This document shows, piece after piece, positions 1 to 7,973 of a stretch of DNA of 64,000 nucleotides (the stretch's first letter is position 1; every line of letters starts with the position of its first letter). Made by a program: the position numbers and the translations under genes. The notes beneath the pieces were generated by a model. The model did no database searches, had not been told where the DNA came from, and saw nothing but the letters and a program-made list of their open reading frames with translations. Source of the DNA: Pseudomonadota bacterium (GTDB lineage Bacteria; Myxococcota_A; UBA796; SXON01); NCBI GenBank assembly GCA_005778355.1, contig SXON01000119.1, positions 28,622 through 92,621 on the forward strand, read 5' to 3'.

Positions 1-621
1 CAGTCCGGGCGCCTCGTCGAGGCTGCCACGTATACATCGCTCGCGACACTCTTGGCGCTTTGCATGGCAACTCTGCTCGGTGTCGCGACGGCGGTTCTCT
101 CCTGGTGGAGCCCCGCGGCGGGTCGTGCGCTCTTGCCCTACACGGTCCTGGTGCAGGTGGTGCCCATCGTCGCCATCGCGCCATTGCTCGTCGTGTGGCT
201 CGGCTACGGCACCGGCGTGGCGACCGTCACCGGGGCTATCGCCGCTTTCTTCCCAGTGTACTCCGCCTGCGCCACGGGCCTGCGCGCGCCGTCGCAAGAC
301 CTCGTCGACCTCTTCGCGCTGTACCGCGCCTCGCGATCAGCGGAGCTCTGGCGCCTGCGCCTGCCGGCCGCGCTGCCCGTGCTGCTCTCCGGCCTACGCA
401 CGGCGGCCGGGCTCGCCGTCATCGGCGCCATCGTCGGCGAGTTCGTTGGGAGCAACGGCTTCCCGGTATCGCTCGGCTACCTCGTGGTGTACGCCGCGCG
501 CTCGGCGAACCTCGGGCTCTGCTTCGCGGCCATCTTCGCGGCGGCGGCGCTGGCGCTCATCCTGCACGCACTGATTGGCGTGGCCGAGAGGCACGCGGTG
601 GGCCGCTGGTACGGGCGTTAG
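1..621 (+). CDS. ABC transporter permease (NitT/TauT/SsuC-like), 5' partial
   Basis: The frame is open from base 1, so the start lies outside the window. The visible ~206 residues are hydrophobic with four or five membrane segments. The stretch DLVDLFALYRAS...LPAALPVLLSGL fits the EAA cytoplasmic loop through which importer permeases of the SsuC/TauC/ThiX group contact the ATPase. Family knowledge: these permeases import sulfonates, taurine, nitrate or thiamine precursors; the substrate cannot be told here because the binding protein and ATPase are not visible. The C-terminus (AVGRWYGR) looks complete. The next gene starts 9 bases after the stop, so the two are probably co-transcribed. Confidence 0.85.
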   Translation, partial: QSGRLVEAATYTSLATLLALCMATLLGVATAVLSWWSPAAGRALLPYTVLVQVVPIVAIAPLLVVWLGYGTGVATVTGAIAAFFPVYSACATGLRAPSQDLVDLFALYRASRSAELWRLRLPAALPVLLSGLRTAAGLAVIGAIVGEFVGSNGFPVSLGYLVVYAARSANLGLCFAAIFAAAALALILHALIGVAERHAVGRWYGR

Positions 622-630
622 GCGCTGCTC

Positions 631-1761
631 ATGTACCGGGTGGTCGACTTCACGCGGGTGCTGGCGGGGCCATGGGCCACGCAGGTGCTCGGCGATCAGG
701 GCTTCGACGTGGTGAAAATTGAGGCGCTCGACGGCGACGAGACGCGGCGTTTCCTGCCGCTAGTCAACGGACAGAGCGTGTACTTCGCGTGCACCAATCG
801 TAACAAGCGCAGCATTGCCCTCGACCTGAAGCACCCCGAGGGACGAGCCCTCGCCGCACAACTTGTCGCGACGGCAGATGTGGTAGTCGAGAACTTCCGG
901 CCCGGGGTGATGGAGCGGCTGGGCCTCGGCTACGACGCGGTCGCGACCGACAAGACCGTCTGGGTGACCATCTCCGCGCTCGGTCCCGGCAACGACCTGG
1001 CCGGCTACGACCTGGTCTTGCAGAGCGTCGGGGGCATCGCCACCCTCACCGGTCATCCCCCGCGCAAGGCGGGCCCCTCGATCGCCGACCTCGCCAGCGC
1101 GATGACCGCGGTCCAAGCCGTGTTGTTCGCCTTGCTCGAGCGCGGTGCCACCGGCCGCGGCAAGCGGGTGGACGTGCGCATGCTCGACGTGCAGCACGCG
1201 CTGCTCGCCTACTACGCCTCGGCCTGGCAGAACGCGGGACAGCTCCCCCCGGAGCCGAGCAACGCCCATCCCTCGATTGCCCCGTACAACCTGTACCGTT
1301 GTCGCGACGGCTGGCTGGCCATCTGCTGCGCCAACGAGGGGCTGTGGCAGAAGCTGCGCCACGCGCTGCAGCTCGAGTCGCGACCGGAGTGGGCCGACAT
1401 CCACGCCCGCGTGGCCCATCGCGACGCGCTCGACGCGGCGATCACCGACAAGCTGATGGCCGACAGCGTGGAGCACTGGGCGTCGCGGCTGGGCGCGGCC
1501 GGCGTGCCAGTGGGCAGAGCCAATACCGTTCCCGAGAGCCTCGCCATGCCGGAGGCACGGCAATTCCAGCTCGGCGGCTGGACCTTCCCGGTGCCGCCGT
1601 TGCCCATGGTCGCGCACAGGCCACCGCCGTCGCTCGGGGAGCACACGGGGGAGATCCTGGGTGAGCTTGGGTTTTCCGTGGAGGAGATCGCGGGGATGGT
1701 CGCGAGCGGCGTCGTACACGGTGCCGGTACACGGTGCCGGAGGTTAAGAGTTAAGAGATAA
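631..1761 (+). CDS. CaiB/BaiF class III CoA-transferase
   Basis: A 376-residue member of the class III CoA-transferases, which move CoA between carboxylic acids (formyl-CoA:oxalate, carnitine and succinyl-CoA types). The N-terminal VVDFTRVLAGPWATQVLGD, the VVENFRPG segment and the region around Asp153 (PSIADLASAM), the expected catalytic aspartate, all match the family. The exact acid is unknown. The fold appears complete through LGEHTGEILGELGF...MVASGVV. The last ~14 residues (HGAGTRCRRLRVKR) are atypical: they are encoded by a 13-bp tandem duplication and by the left inverted repeat of the downstream element, which provides the TAA stop. It lies 9 bases after the ABC permease gene, so its substrate may be what that transporter imports (inference). 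Confidence 0.9.
   Translation: MYRVVDFTRVLAGPWATQVLGDQGFDVVKIEALDGDETRRFLPLVNGQSVYFACTNRNKRSIALDLKHPEGRALAAQLVATADVVVENFRPGVMERLGLGYDAVATDKTVWVTISALGPGNDLAGYDLVLQSVGGIATLTGHPPRKAGPSIADLASAMTAVQAVLFALLERGATGRGKRVDVRMLDVQHALLAYYASAWQNAGQLPPEPSNAHPSIAPYNLYRCRDGWLAICCANEGLWQKLRHALQLESRPEWADIHARVAHRDALDAAITDKLMADSVEHWASRLGAAGVPVGRANTVPESLAMPEARQFQLGGWTFPVPPLPMVAHRPPPSLGEHTGEILGELGFSVEEIAGMVASGVVHGAGTRCRRLRVKR
1714..1739 (+). repeat. Tandem 13-bp duplication at the CoA-transferase 3' end
   Basis: GTACACGGTGCCG occurs twice back to back, immediately before the left inverted repeat of the 520-bp element. The unit is not a multiple of three, so the second copy changes the reading frame of the tail and leads into the stop codon supplied by the element. 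It could be a slippage product or a trace of the insertion. Confidence 0.8.
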
Positions 1762-2256
1762 CTATTGACGCGTCAATACATTACTCGAAGCAACTGCCGG
1801 GCAACGAGGTCTTCGAGCCAAATGGGAACGCCCTGGTGTCCCGTCGTCAGCGACTACGACTCGAATCGCCCGCATCGTAAGTACAGGTCAATCGAGTCGA
1901 CACGTGGAACCCGGGCTCGACGACGCAGGTGGACCCGACGGCCATCGATCCACGGGCAAAGCTGAACTTTCAGAACCTCCATCCCTGAGTCCGCATCGCG
2001 TTGGCGCGGCAAGTGTCGGCCCAGCCGTCTTGCGCTCACGACGATTCCGATTCAGCCAGTGATGGCTTGCGACGTCCGCCGGTGGCGAGGGCGCGCGGCC
2101 GATTCCCGCCGCCCGCCTCCACCGCCAGCGACGCCCTGGCACCTGTCGAAGGGCGCGCTGGCGGCACGTCGCTGGACGCTGCCCGACGGCTCGTCGCCGT
2201 CGAGACGGACCCGCAATTGACTCGTCAAGAGCCAAGTCTTAACCCTTAACCTCCGG
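1737..2256. mobile_element. Small non-autonomous element with 41-bp terminal inverted repeats (MITE-like)
   Basis: The left end (1737-1777) and the reverse complement of the right end (2216-2256) align over 41 bases with 34 identities. Both begin CCGGAGGTTAAG and both carry the palindrome TTGACNCGTCAA at the inner edge (1765-1776 and 2217-2228). The ~440 bp between them holds no convincing intact gene and no transposase. That is the shape of a miniature inverted-repeat element or of the two ends of a decayed insertion sequence. I do not see a clear target-site duplication. The left end overlaps the last codons of the CoA-transferase gene and gives it its stop. No other copy is visible in the window. 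Confidence 0.6.
1774..1988 (+). pseudogene. Possible decayed coding fragment inside the inverted-repeat element
   Basis: One forward frame reads HYSKQLPGNEVFEPNGNALVS, then loses coding character, meets a TAA, and resumes as VDTWNPGSTTQVDPTAIDPR to a TGA at 1986-1988. A second frame between them (PVVSDYDSNRPHRKYRSIE) also has GC-rich third positions. Taken together this could be one gene remnant with two frameshifts. I recognise no family. From 1989 to 2307 I see only the right inverted repeat and no gene. Confidence 0.25.
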
Positions 2257-2307
2257 CTCCTTCGGGGCGAAAACGAGCGCTCCCCCGTGACCCCACCCAC
2301 CCGAAAG

Positions 2308-3696
2308 CTACGGAATCGAAATCGTATAGTTCTCGTCGAGCATCACGTTGGGCCATGGCCCGCTGTAGGTGCCGTCGTAGCAGGCGTTCTCGAAGTCCGA
2401 GCTGACGCAAACTTCCTTGTTGAGATCTTGGCTCTCGCCCGTGCCCCAGTGCAGCGTCGTCGCCTGGATCTTGCCCTCGGTGGCGTTCTGGTCGACCGCG
2501 ACGAGCCGGAGCACGTCGCCCGCCATCGCCTCGAAGGTGATGGGCGCCAGGTTGTCTTGGGTGTCATTGTCGTCGTTGAACAACGTGGCGCCGTTGAGCT
2601 CGATGAGCAGGTCGTCGTCGACGCCAAAGTAGTCGTAGATGGTGTTGCCGCCGGAGATCGTGTACTGCACCGGTTCCTCGTGGTCCCACACGGTCACGGT
2701 CACGTGGTCTTCCCCGGCACAGCCTTCGCTGTCGAAGCAGCGCAGCTCGAGGTCGATGGTGCCGACGGGCAGCTTCGACGCGGTGGCCACGTCGCCCTCG
2801 CCGAAGACGGTGGCGTCGGACACCTTGTCGTTGTCGGCGAACCACGCGCAGACGAGGTTGGTGGGGTCCTCGTCGGCGTCGTACACCACGCCGGTCATGG
2901 TGATGTTGCGATCATCCATGAGGTACTCGCCCACGTCGGGCTCGGTGATCTCCACGACGGGGCACTCGTTCTCCGTCGGGTCGTCCACCGTGTTGCCCTT
3001 GAGCGACACCGCCGCCGTGGGCTCTTCCGGATCGTTCGAGGTGAACCAGAGCTCGCCGGACCACTCGTTGGCGTCGGGCGGGGTGAAGGTGACGGAAACG
3101 GTGAAAGCCATGCCATTGCGCAAGGAGTAGGGCGTCGTCCAGTCCTCGGGCATCTCGGCGTCGTAGGCCTCGTCCTCGTTGCCGGCGTAGACCGCGTTGG
3201 TGATGCGTAGACTGCCTGAGCAACCCGCGCGCACCTGGAACTCCTTCGTGACACTCTCGCCCGGCGTGACGGCGCCGAAGTAGAGCAACTCAGGATCGAT
3301 GTCGATGCAGGGCTTGGTGCCGGTGCCGCCCACTGTCACCGGGAAACGTTCCTTGCCAGGCTGATTGTTCAGCAGCGTGAGCGTGCCCCAGTCCTGCTCT
3401 TCGATGTCCGGGGTGTGCCGGATCACGAGATCACCGGTCTCGCCCGACGAGAGTTCGGTCGGGAAAGAAACCACCTCGAGGTCGGGCGAAGAGCCCGTTT
3501 CCCACTCGGCCGACGTGATCTTGAGCGTGCCGAGCCCGTCGTTGCGCACCGTGGCGGTGACCTCGGTGTACTCCTTGAGCACGGTCTCGCCGATGTCGAT
3601 CGTGGAAGGTTCCACGACGATCTCGGGCTGGGCGACGTTCAGCTCGTTGTCGGGGTTGCAGCCGAGCAGGAGGAGGAGGGGGGCGAGGGTGCGCAC
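2308..3696 (-). CDS. Surface lipoprotein with ASH/HYDIN-like beta-sandwich domains
   Basis: A GTG start at 3696 gives MRTLAPLLLLLGC, a short lipoprotein signal with the modified Cys at 13; the frame is open further upstream but that part has no signal and runs across the promoter. Two repeats of the 'choice-of-anchor' ASH/HYDIN type follow: about residues 24-125 (DIGETVLKEYTEVTATVRNDG) and 130-240 (YFGAVTPGESVTKEFQVRAG). Next come a PKD-like domain (about 250-345) and an unassigned C-terminal beta domain. Such proteins are usually outer-membrane-attached adhesins or scaffolds; the ligand is unknown. It is divergent from the gene at 3724 and shares a 27-bp spacer with it. Confidence 0.8.
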   Translation of the reverse strand: MRTLAPLLLLLGCNPDNELNVAQPEIVVEPSTIDIGETVLKEYTEVTATVRNDGLGTLKITSAEWETGSSPDLEVVSFPTELSSGETGDLVIRHTPDIEEQDWGTLTLLNNQPGKERFPVTVGGTGTKPCIDIDPELLYFGAVTPGESVTKEFQVRAGCSGSLRITNAVYAGNEDEAYDAEMPEDWTTPYSLRNGMAFTVSVTFTPPDANEWSGELWFTSNDPEEPTAAVSLKGNTVDDPTENECPVVEITEPDVGEYLMDDRNITMTGVVYDADEDPTNLVCAWFADNDKVSDATVFGEGDVATASKLPVGTIDLELRCFDSEGCAGEDHVTVTVWDHEEPVQYTISGGNTIYDYFGVDDDLLIELNGATLFNDDNDTQDNLAPITFEAMAGDVLRLVAVDQNATEGKIQATTLHWGTGESQDLNKEVCVSSDFENACYDGTYSGPWPNVMLDENYTISIP

Positions 3697-3706
3697 GGTG
3701 GCCGCG

Positions 3707-3714
3707 GTATATAC
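3707..3714. promoter_or_regulatory. Palindromic -10 element GTATATAC serving both directions
   Basis: The octamer sits in the centre of the 27-bp gap between the starts at 3696 (minus) and 3724 (plus). It reads as a TATATA/TATAC -10 box on both strands and lies 10 and 9 bases from the two start codons. Neither gene has a Shine-Dalgarno in that space, so both mRNAs are probably leaderless or nearly so (inference). Confidence 0.55.
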
Positions 3715-3723
3715 GAGGCTCGC

Positions 3724-4650
3724 GTGCAGGAGCAAGCCCCAATCACCCTTTCCGCCCTTCGCGCCGAGCTCTGGACACGCGTACAGACTGATGCGAACGA
3801 GCTGGCGCTGGCCGCACAAGCGCTCTTCGGACGGGTGCCCGAGGCCGAGGACTGGCCGGAGTTGCTCGACTTCGTGGCCTGCGAGTGGGTGGCTGCCAAC
3901 GGGCGCGTCGCGCACGAGGGACTCGATCTCCCGGGCTGGATCGACGGGGTGCGGACCGCCCTGTGGACCGTCGACGGCTGGGAAGGACAGCTGGTCCTCC
4001 TCCGCGATTGCGCCACCGACGAGGAGATCGCAGTACGGGCGCCAGGCGCCGAGGGCGACCTCCCGCGGCGTACCGTGCTGCGCGCCCGCGTGGTGCCCTG
4101 GCAGGGCGAGACTGTCTTCTTCGGCGAGCCCGGGCTTTTCGGCCAGCACGGGGTGATCGGCCGGATGCAGCTGCTCTCTGCCTGGCGTGACTCCCCGGAG
4201 CCCACCACCTTCGCACGCCAGCGCGAGCTCCGCCGCGCCTTCGCGCTCCAGCGCGACCAGCAGTCCGCCTTCGTGGCCCACTTCGGCGGCGACTTCGTGC
4301 GGGCCCCGGACCTAGGACCCCGACTCGGCAACTTCCTGCACCACTACCTCTTCGAGCGCCCAAGCACCCGCTTCGGGGGCCTCACGCCTGCCGTCGCCGC
4401 TCGATCCCGAATCGGTCGCGACCCAAACCGCGTGGAGCTGCGGCTCGTCGATGAGCTGGCCCAGTCGCCCGACGCGGCCGCCCTGTTCGACGACATGGAT
4501 GGCTTCGCGGTCTTGCTCCACGCGTCCACTCGCGACGACGCACGCTCTCAGCTCACGACGATGCGCGACGCATCGACACGCGCCTCCCCGTCTTGCCTCC
4601 CCTGCTTCGAGGAGGAGGACGCTACGGAACCAGCGTTCCGAACTCCCTAG
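3724..4650 (+). CDS. Uncharacterised protein, 308 aa
   Basis: I chose the GTG at 3724 (VQEQAPITLSALRAELW) because it follows the shared promoter directly; the frame stays open upstream only where it overlaps the divergent lipoprotein gene. The product has no signal peptide or membrane segment and looks soluble. It is rich in Trp, Leu and Arg (WPELLDFVACEW, GLDLPGWIDGVRTALW). The end, with CLPCFEEEDATEPAFRTP, is low complexity, so a late frameshift is possible. I recognise no family. Confidence 0.65.
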   Translation: MQEQAPITLSALRAELWTRVQTDANELALAAQALFGRVPEAEDWPELLDFVACEWVAANGRVAHEGLDLPGWIDGVRTALWTVDGWEGQLVLLRDCATDEEIAVRAPGAEGDLPRRTVLRARVVPWQGETVFFGEPGLFGQHGVIGRMQLLSAWRDSPEPTTFARQRELRRAFALQRDQQSAFVAHFGGDFVRAPDLGPRLGNFLHHYLFERPSTRFGGLTPAVAARSRIGRDPNRVELRLVDELAQSPDAAALFDDMDGFAVLLHASTRDDARSQLTTMRDASTRASPSCLPCFEEEDATEPAFRTP

Positions 4651-4673
4651 GCTTGCGGCAATGCGCGGGCCGT

Positions 4674-4689
4674 TGTATTGACCCGTCAT
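4674..4689 (+). promoter_or_regulatory. TGTATT -10-like box and TTGACCCGTCAT palindrome abutting the start codon
   Basis: Bases 4678-4689 are a near-match to the recurring TTGACNCGTCAA palindrome (last base T) and overlap the ATG at 4688. The preceding TGTATT could be a -10 box about 8 bases from the ATG, which would make a leaderless transcript whose first bases are the palindrome. There is no Shine-Dalgarno. Confidence 0.4.
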
Positions 4690-5944
4690 GGCGAAGAGCA
4701 ACGCCAGCGTTTCAGACACGACCGACCGCCTGGTGGTGCGCAGCACGGTGACCGTGCGCTCTCAGAGCGGCATGGGCGCTGGCTCGCTCCTGTGGATCCA
4801 GGGCGCGCGCGTGCTCGTCGAGGTGGACCACGAGCTGTTCGAGGGCAGCCAGATCGACGTGAAGGTTGACCTCTCACCGGTGCCGGGCACCGCGCTGCTC
4901 ACCGCGCGCGTGGCGCGGAGCGCCCCGGCCGCCACGCGAGAAATGGCCCGTTACTTGCTCGAGCTCATCGAGGTGGCCAAGGACGATCGCCAGCGCTGGG
5001 GCACGTGGCTCGCCGCCAAGGTGTCTGGCGGCACGCTGAGCAACCTCAGCGACGTCAAGGAGCGAGGAGCGGGCCTCGATGGCGGATATGTCCAACAGGC
5101 GGAACGGGAACGCCGGGCGGCGGTCGAGCGGCTGAGCCGCGGCACCGGTTCAGTCAGCGGCGGCTCGGGCCCGCGCAGCACCCCCTCGGGCAGCCCGCCC
5201 ACCCCGAGCGTGGCTTCGGGCGGGGGCACGGCACCGCGCTCAGGCTCCGACAGCTGGACCAACAGCGACATCCGCGAGGTGGGGTCGGGACGCGCCGCGA
5301 TGCGGGAGGCGTTGAAAGCCGCCATCAAGCGCACCTTCGACGACACCCCCGTCCCCGAGTTCGAGGGCCTGCGCACCACGCCCACGGGCACCACCTTCAG
5401 CCACCGCGTCACCATCCCACCCTCGCAAAAACCGCTGATGGAGGGGATGCGACCCGCCCGTCGCGACAGCCTGCCTCCGGAGCCGATGCCCGCGCGCGCG
5501 GTGCCCAACGCCACCCTCCCGCCCATCCGCACGCCCGTCCTGCAGACGGCCAAGCCGGTGGCCACGCGCCTGCAACCCGCCACGCCCACCGACGCGCAGC
5601 TCGACGATCGTCGCTGGACCCTCTCCGAGTTCCGCGGCAACAGCTACCTCGACGTGGTGTGGCACAGCGACGACGCATTCGCCTTCGACGCCTTCGGCCA
5701 GGTGCTCGCCTGCGCGCTCACGCTCTACACGCGTGAAAAGCCGCTTCCCAGCCGACCGCCGATCTTCATGGTGCTGCGTCACGCCACGATGGTGGTGCAG
5801 TGCGAGGCGGCGGTGCTCGAGCACGCCACCGACCGCGCAACCTACCGGCTCCAACTCAACGCCGGGCAGATCGCGGAGATCCGGCGCTGCGCCAAGCCGG
5901 GCTCGGTGGCCAACGGCGCGACCGACCCGCGACGCCGTCGTTAG
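4688..5944 (+). CDS. PilZ-like domain protein with a long disordered linker
   Basis: A 418-residue cytoplasmic protein. Residues ~10-95 (TDRLVVRSTVTVRSQSGMGA...VDVKVDLSP-type strands) look like a PilZ or DUF-type beta-barrel. Residues ~125-310 are a Ser/Pro/Thr/Arg-rich linker. Residues ~315-410 (WTLSEFRGNSYLDVVWH...YRLQLNAGQIAEIRR) form a second compact domain. The architecture, two small domains either side of a long linker, matches the gene at 57070-58470. I cannot find the RxxxR and D/NxSxxG signature that binds c-di-GMP, so ligand binding is doubtful. The ATG is embedded in a TTGACNCGTCAA-like palindrome. It converges with the subtilase gene, 11 bases away. Confidence 0.6.
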   Translation: MAKSNASVSDTTDRLVVRSTVTVRSQSGMGAGSLLWIQGARVLVEVDHELFEGSQIDVKVDLSPVPGTALLTARVARSAPAATREMARYLLELIEVAKDDRQRWGTWLAAKVSGGTLSNLSDVKERGAGLDGGYVQQAERERRAAVERLSRGTGSVSGGSGPRSTPSGSPPTPSVASGGGTAPRSGSDSWTNSDIREVGSGRAAMREALKAAIKRTFDDTPVPEFEGLRTTPTGTTFSHRVTIPPSQKPLMEGMRPARRDSLPPEPMPARAVPNATLPPIRTPVLQTAKPVATRLQPATPTDAQLDDRRWTLSEFRGNSYLDVVWHSDDAFAFDAFGQVLACALTLYTREKPLPSRPPIFMVLRHATMVVQCEAAVLEHATDRATYRLQLNAGQIAEIRRCAKPGSVANGATDPRRRR

Positions 5945-5955
5945 ACACGGGGCCG

Positions 5956-7158
5956 TTAGGGCACGACAAAACTTCGTAGCAGGCGGCGAAGATCGGGCTG
6001 CGGGCCGACATGGTTGACGCCCGACTGCGGGGCGCCACTGGCCATGATCGCCGCGCGCAGCTCGACGGGGGACAGCGGGGTGCCCCGAGTGGCGATGGCC
6101 ACGCTTTGCACCACGGCGCAGGCGGCCGCCACCTGGGCGCTCGCGCCGCTTGTGCCACCAAAAACGGCGGTATATGCCTGCCGTTCGTCGCCGCCAGGGA
6201 AGTAGAGGTCGGTGTAGGGCGAACCCCCAGCGCTCACGATGTCGGTGTTCCATGCCTGCACGTGCACGCCCTCGCCATAGTCGCTCCCGGCCCACGCGCG
6301 AGGCTCGCCGTAGGTGGGCGGAAAGCCGCCACCCACGAGGATGGCGCCGATGTCGATCGCGAAGACGCCAGCGTAGGTTGGGTCGTCGAGGTCCACACCC
6401 CCGTTCGCGGCGGGCACCACCACGACGATGCCCGCAAGGGTGGCCTCGCTGATGGCCGCTCGCGCGCCCTCGTCCCAAGTGACGGGGAGGAACTCCTCAC
6501 CCGGGCCGTACACCTGTTGCTCCACCAGGATCACGTCGCCCGCCGACAAGACCGACGACGCCTCGTAGATCGCGCGCGCCAGGTCGTACTCGAGCACGCC
6601 GTCGACCTCGAAGTCGGGGTGCACCACGAGCGCAGTGGCCCCTGCGGCCCCGCCGGTGACGCCGTAGTCATTGGCCAGCCCCGAGGTGATGCCCAGCACC
6701 CCGCTCCCGTGGAAGGCGTAGACGGCCTCGGGCTCCCCCGCCAGGGCTTCGCCCACCGCGAGGTCTTCGTGGGTTTCGAGCCAGTCGTACTCGATGTCGA
6801 CCAAGGTGACATTGGCCCCGTCGGCGCCGGGGTAGTCCAGGGCCTCGTCGAAGCCCAGCCCATCCGGGAAGTTCCACCACCATAGTTGCTCGAAGAGGGG
6901 CGTCTCGGGGGCGATGTCGCCCGGCGGCGGCGCGGGACGCAGCGCCAGCGCCGCAGACTCCACCTGTCCCCCGGCCAGTAGGCGTCGCCCCAGTTCGCCG
7001 TCGCCATCGAGCACCCAATGTCGCGACAGAGAACCGGTCGCACCCGGAAACCGCGGTCTCGCCCCGGGAGGGGGCGAGTCGGCCACGACGTGCAGCCGGT
7101 CTGCCTCGCGGTCGACCCCCGCGACCAGCGCCGCCTCCTCCGCGGGATCGAGGGTCAC
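5956..7158 (-). CDS. Subtilisin-family (S8) serine protease without signal peptide
   Basis: The S8 triad is in order: Asp121 (VTLVDIEYDW), His150 (AFHGSGVLGI) and Ser337 (GGTSGAS), with Asn252 (AANGG) as oxyanion residue. I chose the GTG at 7158, which overlaps the Nudix stop as GTGA; longer versions would run through the Nudix gene. The resulting 400 residues start VTLDPAEEAALVAGVD and have no signal peptide or obvious propeptide, unusual for a family that is mostly secreted. It may act in the cytoplasm or leave by another route (inference). Expression is translationally coupled to the Nudix hydrolase. Confidence 0.85.
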   Translation of the reverse strand: MTLDPAEEAALVAGVDREADRLHVVADSPPPGARPRFPGATGSLSRHWVLDGDGELGRRLLAGGQVESAALALRPAPPPGDIAPETPLFEQLWWWNFPDGLGFDEALDYPGADGANVTLVDIEYDWLETHEDLAVGEALAGEPEAVYAFHGSGVLGITSGLANDYGVTGGAAGATALVVHPDFEVDGVLEYDLARAIYEASSVLSAGDVILVEQQVYGPGEEFLPVTWDEGARAAISEATLAGIVVVVPAANGGVDLDDPTYAGVFAIDIGAILVGGGFPPTYGEPRAWAGSDYGEGVHVQAWNTDIVSAGGSPYTDLYFPGGDERQAYTAVFGGTSGASAQVAAACAVVQSVAIATRGTPLSPVELRAAIMASGAPQSGVNHVGPQPDLRRLLRSFVVP

Positions 7159-7871
7159 GTCTTGGCCCACCAGCGCCCGGCGGCGAAGAGGTAGCGGTGG
7201 GGCGGCTCCACGCGGTCCAAGGACGGGTGCTCCGGGTCGCCCGGGAGCAAGACGTAGAGGGTGCCCTCGTCGTCTTGCATGAAACGCGGGCAGATCGGCG
7301 GCGTGTGTCGCGACGCGCACATGATGTCATCCACACTTGCGTACCGCTCGAGCTCCATCAGCGTGCGCACCGTGGGAGGCGACAGCGGCAGGTCCCCACG
7401 CGCCGACCGGGCCAGGGCGTCACCGGGCGAGAACCATGCACCGTCCACGGCCTCCTGCTGGTCGACGGCCGGCTCTTGCCCCTCCGGCAGTCGCGACACG
7501 AAGAACCAGGTGTCGTAGCGCCGCGGCTCCACCTCGGGGGTGATCCAGTGCGCCCACGGTCGCATCGCGTGGAGCGCGAGGACACCGTCACGACGCAGGT
7601 CGATGGCGGCTTCCTCGCAAAGCTCGCGTGCCGCCGCCGTCCAGAAGGCCACGTCGACCTCGCCGGGATCGCCCTCGACGCGGGCCTGACGGTCGGCGTC
7701 GTCTACCCGTCCACCAGGAAACACCCACGCGGAGGCCATGAAACCCACGCTGCGGCTGCGTTCCATCAGCCACGCCTCCGGGCCGCGGTCGCCCTGGCGG
7801 AGGAGGATGACGGTGGCCGCCGGACGGGTGGGCGCCACGACGGCCGGAGCGGGAAAGGGGAAGGTGGGCAT
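7155..7871 (-). CDS. Nudix hydrolase (NUDT19-like layout)
   Basis: A 238-residue Nudix protein that should hydrolyse a nucleoside diphosphate linked to another group (CoA or NDP-sugar types). The helix of the Nudix box is intact at residues 82-90 (RELCEEAAI, with the metal-binding Glu pair), but about 25 residues separate it from the GGRVDD glycine, the long insertion known from eukaryotic NUDT8/NUDT19 and their bacterial relatives. The substrate is not predictable. It is the first gene of a two-gene operon with the subtilase (GTGA overlap). Start ATG at 7871. Confidence 0.85.
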   Translation of the reverse strand: MPTFPFPAPAVVAPTRPAATVILLRQGDRGPEAWLMERSRSVGFMASAWVFPGGRVDDADRQARVEGDPGEVDVAFWTAAARELCEEAAIDLRRDGVLALHAMRPWAHWITPEVEPRRYDTWFFVSRLPEGQEPAVDQQEAVDGAWFSPGDALARSARGDLPLSPPTVRTLMELERYASVDDIMCASRHTPPICPRFMQDDEGTLYVLLPGDPEHPSLDRVEPPHRYLFAAGRWWAKT

Positions 7872-7944
7872 GCGGCGGCGCAGCCTAGCTTACCCTCGCC
7901 TTGCCTCGCGAGTCTGCGGCGTGGCCAGCGGCGTCGCCGACGGC

Positions 7945-7962
7945 TATACTTTGACACGTCAA
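7945..7962 (+). promoter_or_regulatory. TATACT -10 box followed by the TTGACACGTCAA palindrome
   Basis: TATACT (7945-7950) is a near-consensus -10 hexamer and is followed at once by the 12-bp palindrome TTGACACGTCAA (7951-7962), where transcription would start. A short AGAGG lies 8 bases before the ATG at 7974. A protein bound to the palindrome would sit on the start point, so this looks like an operator. Confidence 0.5.
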
Positions 7963-7973
7963 GAGGTACGCTC

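Noticed and set aside
1765..1965. Short plus-strand ORF of 66 codons within the inverted-repeat element as a real gene
   Set aside because: Its composition (Arg/Ser/Thr-rich) has no motif, it begins within the inverted repeat, and other frames in the same stretch have better third-position bias; a decayed fragment is the more likely reading.
2308..4281. Longer version of the lipoprotein gene starting near 4281
   Set aside because: The extra N-terminal part is antisense to the gene at 3724-4650, lacks a signal sequence and would skip the clear lipoprotein signal and promoter at 3696-3714.
7197..7973. Upstream extension of the thrombospondin/OmpA gene
   Set aside because: It is antisense to the Nudix gene. 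The ATG at 7974 has a signal peptide, an RBS and a -10 box.
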